Positions 7,238-9,266 of a stretch of 9,266 nt of DNA are shown piece after piece. The stretch is from Adhaeribacter sp. GTDB lineage: Bacteria > Bacteroidota > Bacteroidia > Cytophagales > Hymenobacteraceae. The translations under genes and the position numbers were made by a program. The notes below the pieces were generated by a model. It was not told the DNA's origin, did no database searches, and saw nothing but the letters and a program-made list of their open reading frames with translations. The DNA is taken from the NCBI GenBank assembly GCA_028288395.1, contig JAQBNV010000447.1:1-9266 (forward strand), written 5' to 3'. The first letter of the stretch is position 1. Each line of letters begins with the position of its first letter.

Positions 7238-8617
7238 ATGAACAGAAGAGACTTTATAAAAAATGCGGGTGCCTTTGCAGCTTTAAACAAAGTAAGCCTG
7301 GATTCAATATTATTACCTATGTCTCAAAAATTGAAAACCATTCGGGTAACCCGTACCGATTCTGATTTTGAACGCGAAAAATTAGTGCGGCCTTTTGGTT
7401 TTAAAGGCGGTTTTCTAACTGATTTGTGGCAAATAGCAGTGAAGATGGATTCGGAAACCCAATCAAATAAAATTGGCCTCGCTACCCAAAGTGTTTTATA
7501 CAGCGATGCAGACTTGTTCGCTGCCCACTCCGAAGCGGGCGGAAATGCGATGATGTATGCTTTGGTTGAGAAAGTGCTGCAACTGGTAAAGCTAACACCG
7601 TTTACTACGCCGGTAGAGTTATTTGATAAAATATTGCCGGCGGTTACGGCAGCCGGCAAACAGCTAACCGGAAAGCCGGATCTGAATGTAAATTTTATTT
7701 ACAATGCCCTGGTAAGTGTAGACAATGCAGCCTGGCTACTGTATGCAGCCGAAAATAACTTTAAAACTTTTGATGACCTGATTCCGGCACCTTACCGGAA
7801 GGCGCTCTCGCACCATAACGACAGAATTGCCATTATGTATCAGGTGCCTTATGGTATGCCCGTGTCGGACTTAAAGCAGGCTGCCCAACAAGGCTATTTT
7901 GTTTTTAAAATTAAAACCGGTCATCCGGGTAGCCAGGCCGAAATGTTGCAGAAAGACATAGAGAAGCTTACCCAGATTCATGATACCCTGAAGAATGCCC
8001 GCACCACTCAGACCCCCAATGGCAAATTAATTTACACGCTGGATGCCAACGCCCGTTACGAGAAAAAGGAAACCCTGTTACGGTACCTCGACCATGCAAG
8101 AAAGATAGGCGCTTTCGAACAGATATTATTGGCTGAAGAACCGCTGAGCGAACAAAACGACGAAGAAGTAGGAGATGTGGGCATCCGGGTGGCCGGCGAC
8201 GAAAGTGTGCACGACGAGGCTGGGGCGATACGGCGGTTACAGCAGGGATACAGCGCCATCGTGCTGAAAGGTGTTGCCAAAACCCTGAGCTTATCTATGA
8301 AATTAGCCAAGCTGGCGCAGGAACGTAATGTGCCATGCTTGTGCGCCGATTTAACAGTAAACCCGATTTTAATAGACTGGCACCGGAACCTGGCTGCCCG
8401 CATTGCACCTTTCCCGGGGCTGGGCATGGGGCTGATGGAAACGAACGGAGATATGAATTACCGAAACTGGGCTACGATGTTAAAATATAATCCGGCGGCT
8501 GGCGCGTCGTGGTCGCAGGCCAAAAATGGTGCTTTTGAATTAACCAAAGACTTTTACCAGCGCAGTGGTGGTATTCTGGAACCGTCGGCGCATTACCAGC
8601 AACTATTTGCCAGTTGA
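7238..8617 (+). CDS. Enolase-superfamily enzyme, muconate cycloisomerase / mandelate racemase type
   Basis: 459 residues from ATG 7238. The frame is open further upstream to a possible start at 7145, but the ATG begins MNRRDFIKNAG, a Tat-like leader, whereas the upstream codons read like non-coding sequence. An N-terminal capping domain (about 34-150) is followed by the barrel. The VFKIKTG segment holds the K-x-K pair (K224, K226) of the MLE subgroup. The three metal ligands fit D269 (TLDANARY), E300 or E301 (AEEP) and D321 (GDES). K344 in IVLKG is the opposing catalytic Lys. This arrangement supports Mg-dependent abstraction of a proton next to a carboxylate, giving epimerisation, cycloisomerisation or dehydration. 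The substrate is unknown; a sugar acid made from the neighbouring oxidoreductase's product is one possibility. The leader's hydrophobic core is weak (NAGAFAALNKVSLDSILL), so export is less certain than for the preceding gene. Confidence 0.88.
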   Translation: MNRRDFIKNAGAFAALNKVSLDSILLPMSQKLKTIRVTRTDSDFEREKLVRPFGFKGGFLTDLWQIAVKMDSETQSNKIGLATQSVLYSDADLFAAHSEAGGNAMMYALVEKVLQLVKLTPFTTPVELFDKILPAVTAAGKQLTGKPDLNVNFIYNALVSVDNAAWLLYAAENNFKTFDDLIPAPYRKALSHHNDRIAIMYQVPYGMPVSDLKQAAQQGYFVFKIKTGHPGSQAEMLQKDIEKLTQIHDTLKNARTTQTPNGKLIYTLDANARYEKKETLLRYLDHARKIGAFEQILLAEEPLSEQNDEEVGDVGIRVAGDESVHDEAGAIRRLQQGYSAIVLKGVAKTLSLSMKLAKLAQERNVPCLCADLTVNPILIDWHRNLAARIAPFPGLGMGLMETNGDMNYRNWATMLKYNPAAGASWSQAKNGAFELTKDFYQRSGGILEPSAHYQQLFAS

Positions 8618-8831
8618 AGTCTGCAAACCCTATTTTAATAAAAGCCCCGGATAGCAGTATTATGGGCAAATCCGGTGTAGCTTCTGGGACCGGCGAATGG
8701 ATACCGCCTTTTCGAATAAAATGAATAATTAATATGTAATGCCTATATAAATCAGTAATTACTCAAAAATTGCCTCCTGTACTCTGATTTCGCAAATTTT
8801 GGGTAATCCTTTATCCTTACAAAAACGCTCC

Positions 8832-9266
8832 GTGAATAAATACAGTAAGCTGCTATTATTTATTTTCATTCACCTGGTAACTGTGCGGGCTTTTGCCTTT
8901 CCCGCTGCCGATTCTGTAACTTCCATTTATATAAAAGCTGTTTCGGGTTTGCAATTCGATGTAGTACGTTTCCAGGTAAAGCCAGGCGCAAAAGTCAGGT
9001 TAGTTTTAACCAATACCGACGATATGAGCCATAACTTGTTAATTACCAAACCGGCGGCCCGTGAAATCGTCGTAAATGCGGCCTTAAAACTAGAGGCGCA
9101 AGGGCCGAAATTAAATTTTATTCCGGCATTGCCCGAAGTACTGTGGAGCATCCCGGTGCTGTCACCCGACCAGGCCCAATCCATTACCTTTACGGCTCCC
9201 AAAGCTCCGGGGGCTTATCCTTACGTATGTACTTATTTTGGCCACGGACCATTATGTACGGCGCGA
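8832..9266 (+). CDS. Secreted plastocyanin/azurin-like copper protein (partial, runs off the window)
   Basis: The first 145 codons of a gene open to the window edge, starting at GTG 8832. A signal peptide (KLLLFIFIHLVTVRAFAFPA) is followed by a cupredoxin domain. LTNTDDMSHNLLITKP carries the first copper ligand, H67, and PGAYPYVCTYFGHG carries Cys133 and His138. The fourth ligand, Met, is expected a few residues later. The frame instead reads PLCTAR, while the frame one base back reads IMYGA (9251-9265), the family's usual ending. A one-base deletion or two-base insertion near 9246-9251 is therefore likely. Type 1 copper proteins carry electrons; in Bacteroidota this domain also begins larger secreted proteins, so total length is unknown. 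It follows a 214-base gap and may be a separate unit. No clear TAnnTTTG promoter was found in that gap. Confidence 0.75.
   Translation, partial: MNKYSKLLLFIFIHLVTVRAFAFPAADSVTSIYIKAVSGLQFDVVRFQVKPGAKVRLVLTNTDDMSHNLLITKPAAREIVVNAALKLEAQGPKLNFIPALPEVLWSIPVLSPDQAQSITFTAPKAPGAYPYVCTYFGHGPLCTAR

Noticed and set aside
8056..8427. Minus-strand open frame of 123 codons inside the enolase-type gene
   Set aside because: It is antisense to the metal-binding core of an intact enzyme and resembles no known protein.
8647..8712. Small hairpins (CCGGAT/ATCCGG at 8647-8675 and GGCG/CGCC before TTTT at 8692-8712) as a terminator after the enolase-type gene
   Set aside because: The first has a 17-base loop and no T run. 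The second has only a 4-bp stem. Neither is convincing by eye.

Overview
The window looks like chromosomal DNA of a Bacteroidota species, most likely from the Cytophagales (Hymenobacteraceae/Adhaeribacter-like). This is inferred from four things: a TTTG / TAnnTTTG type promoter, starts without clear Shine-Dalgarno spacing, twin-arginine 'RRxFxK' leaders on sugar-metabolism enzymes, and the protein families present. No rRNA, tRNA, CRISPR array or intact insertion sequence is visible.

Layout: (a) The last 20 codons of a plus-strand gene end at 65 and share a strong bidirectional terminator (88-122) with a minus-strand LacI-type regulator (143-1210). (b) A 657-bp gap (1211-1867) separates the regulator from the divergent plus-strand genes. 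It holds one good Bacteroidota-type promoter, several inverted repeats and a CCTG microsatellite. (c) 1868-3919 is a secreted GH20 beta-hexosaminidase. Its catalytic module is open and has the HxGGDE motif, but the N-terminal domain is interrupted by two frameshifts about 100 bp apart. (d) 3975-4406 is the decayed remnant of a Gfo/Idh/MocA-type gene, with both ends recognisable and the middle deleted. (e) 4473-5696 encodes a multi-pass DUF5009/HGSNAT-like membrane acyltransferase. (f) 5742-7091 is a Tat-exported Gfo/Idh/MocA oxidoreductase. (g) 7238-8617 is an enolase-superfamily (muconate-cycloisomerase subgroup) enzyme with a Tat-like leader. (h) From 8832 to the window edge is the start of a secreted cupredoxin, with an apparent frameshift just before its methionine ligand.

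Working model (inference): a LacI-controlled locus for an amino-sugar or other decorated glycan. The membrane protein would acetylate a terminal hexosamine at the periplasmic face. GH20, which needs a 2-acetamido group for catalysis, would release the sugar. The exported oxidoreductase and enolase-type enzyme would then modify the sugar by oxidation and by proton abstraction (epimerisation or elimination). The substrate cannot be read from the sequence.

The main oddity is the density of reading-frame lesions (GH20, the remnant, the cupredoxin) beside fully intact genes. The internal deletion and in-frame stop in the remnant argue for real gene decay there. The GH20 and cupredoxin lesions could equally be base-level sequencing or assembly errors.
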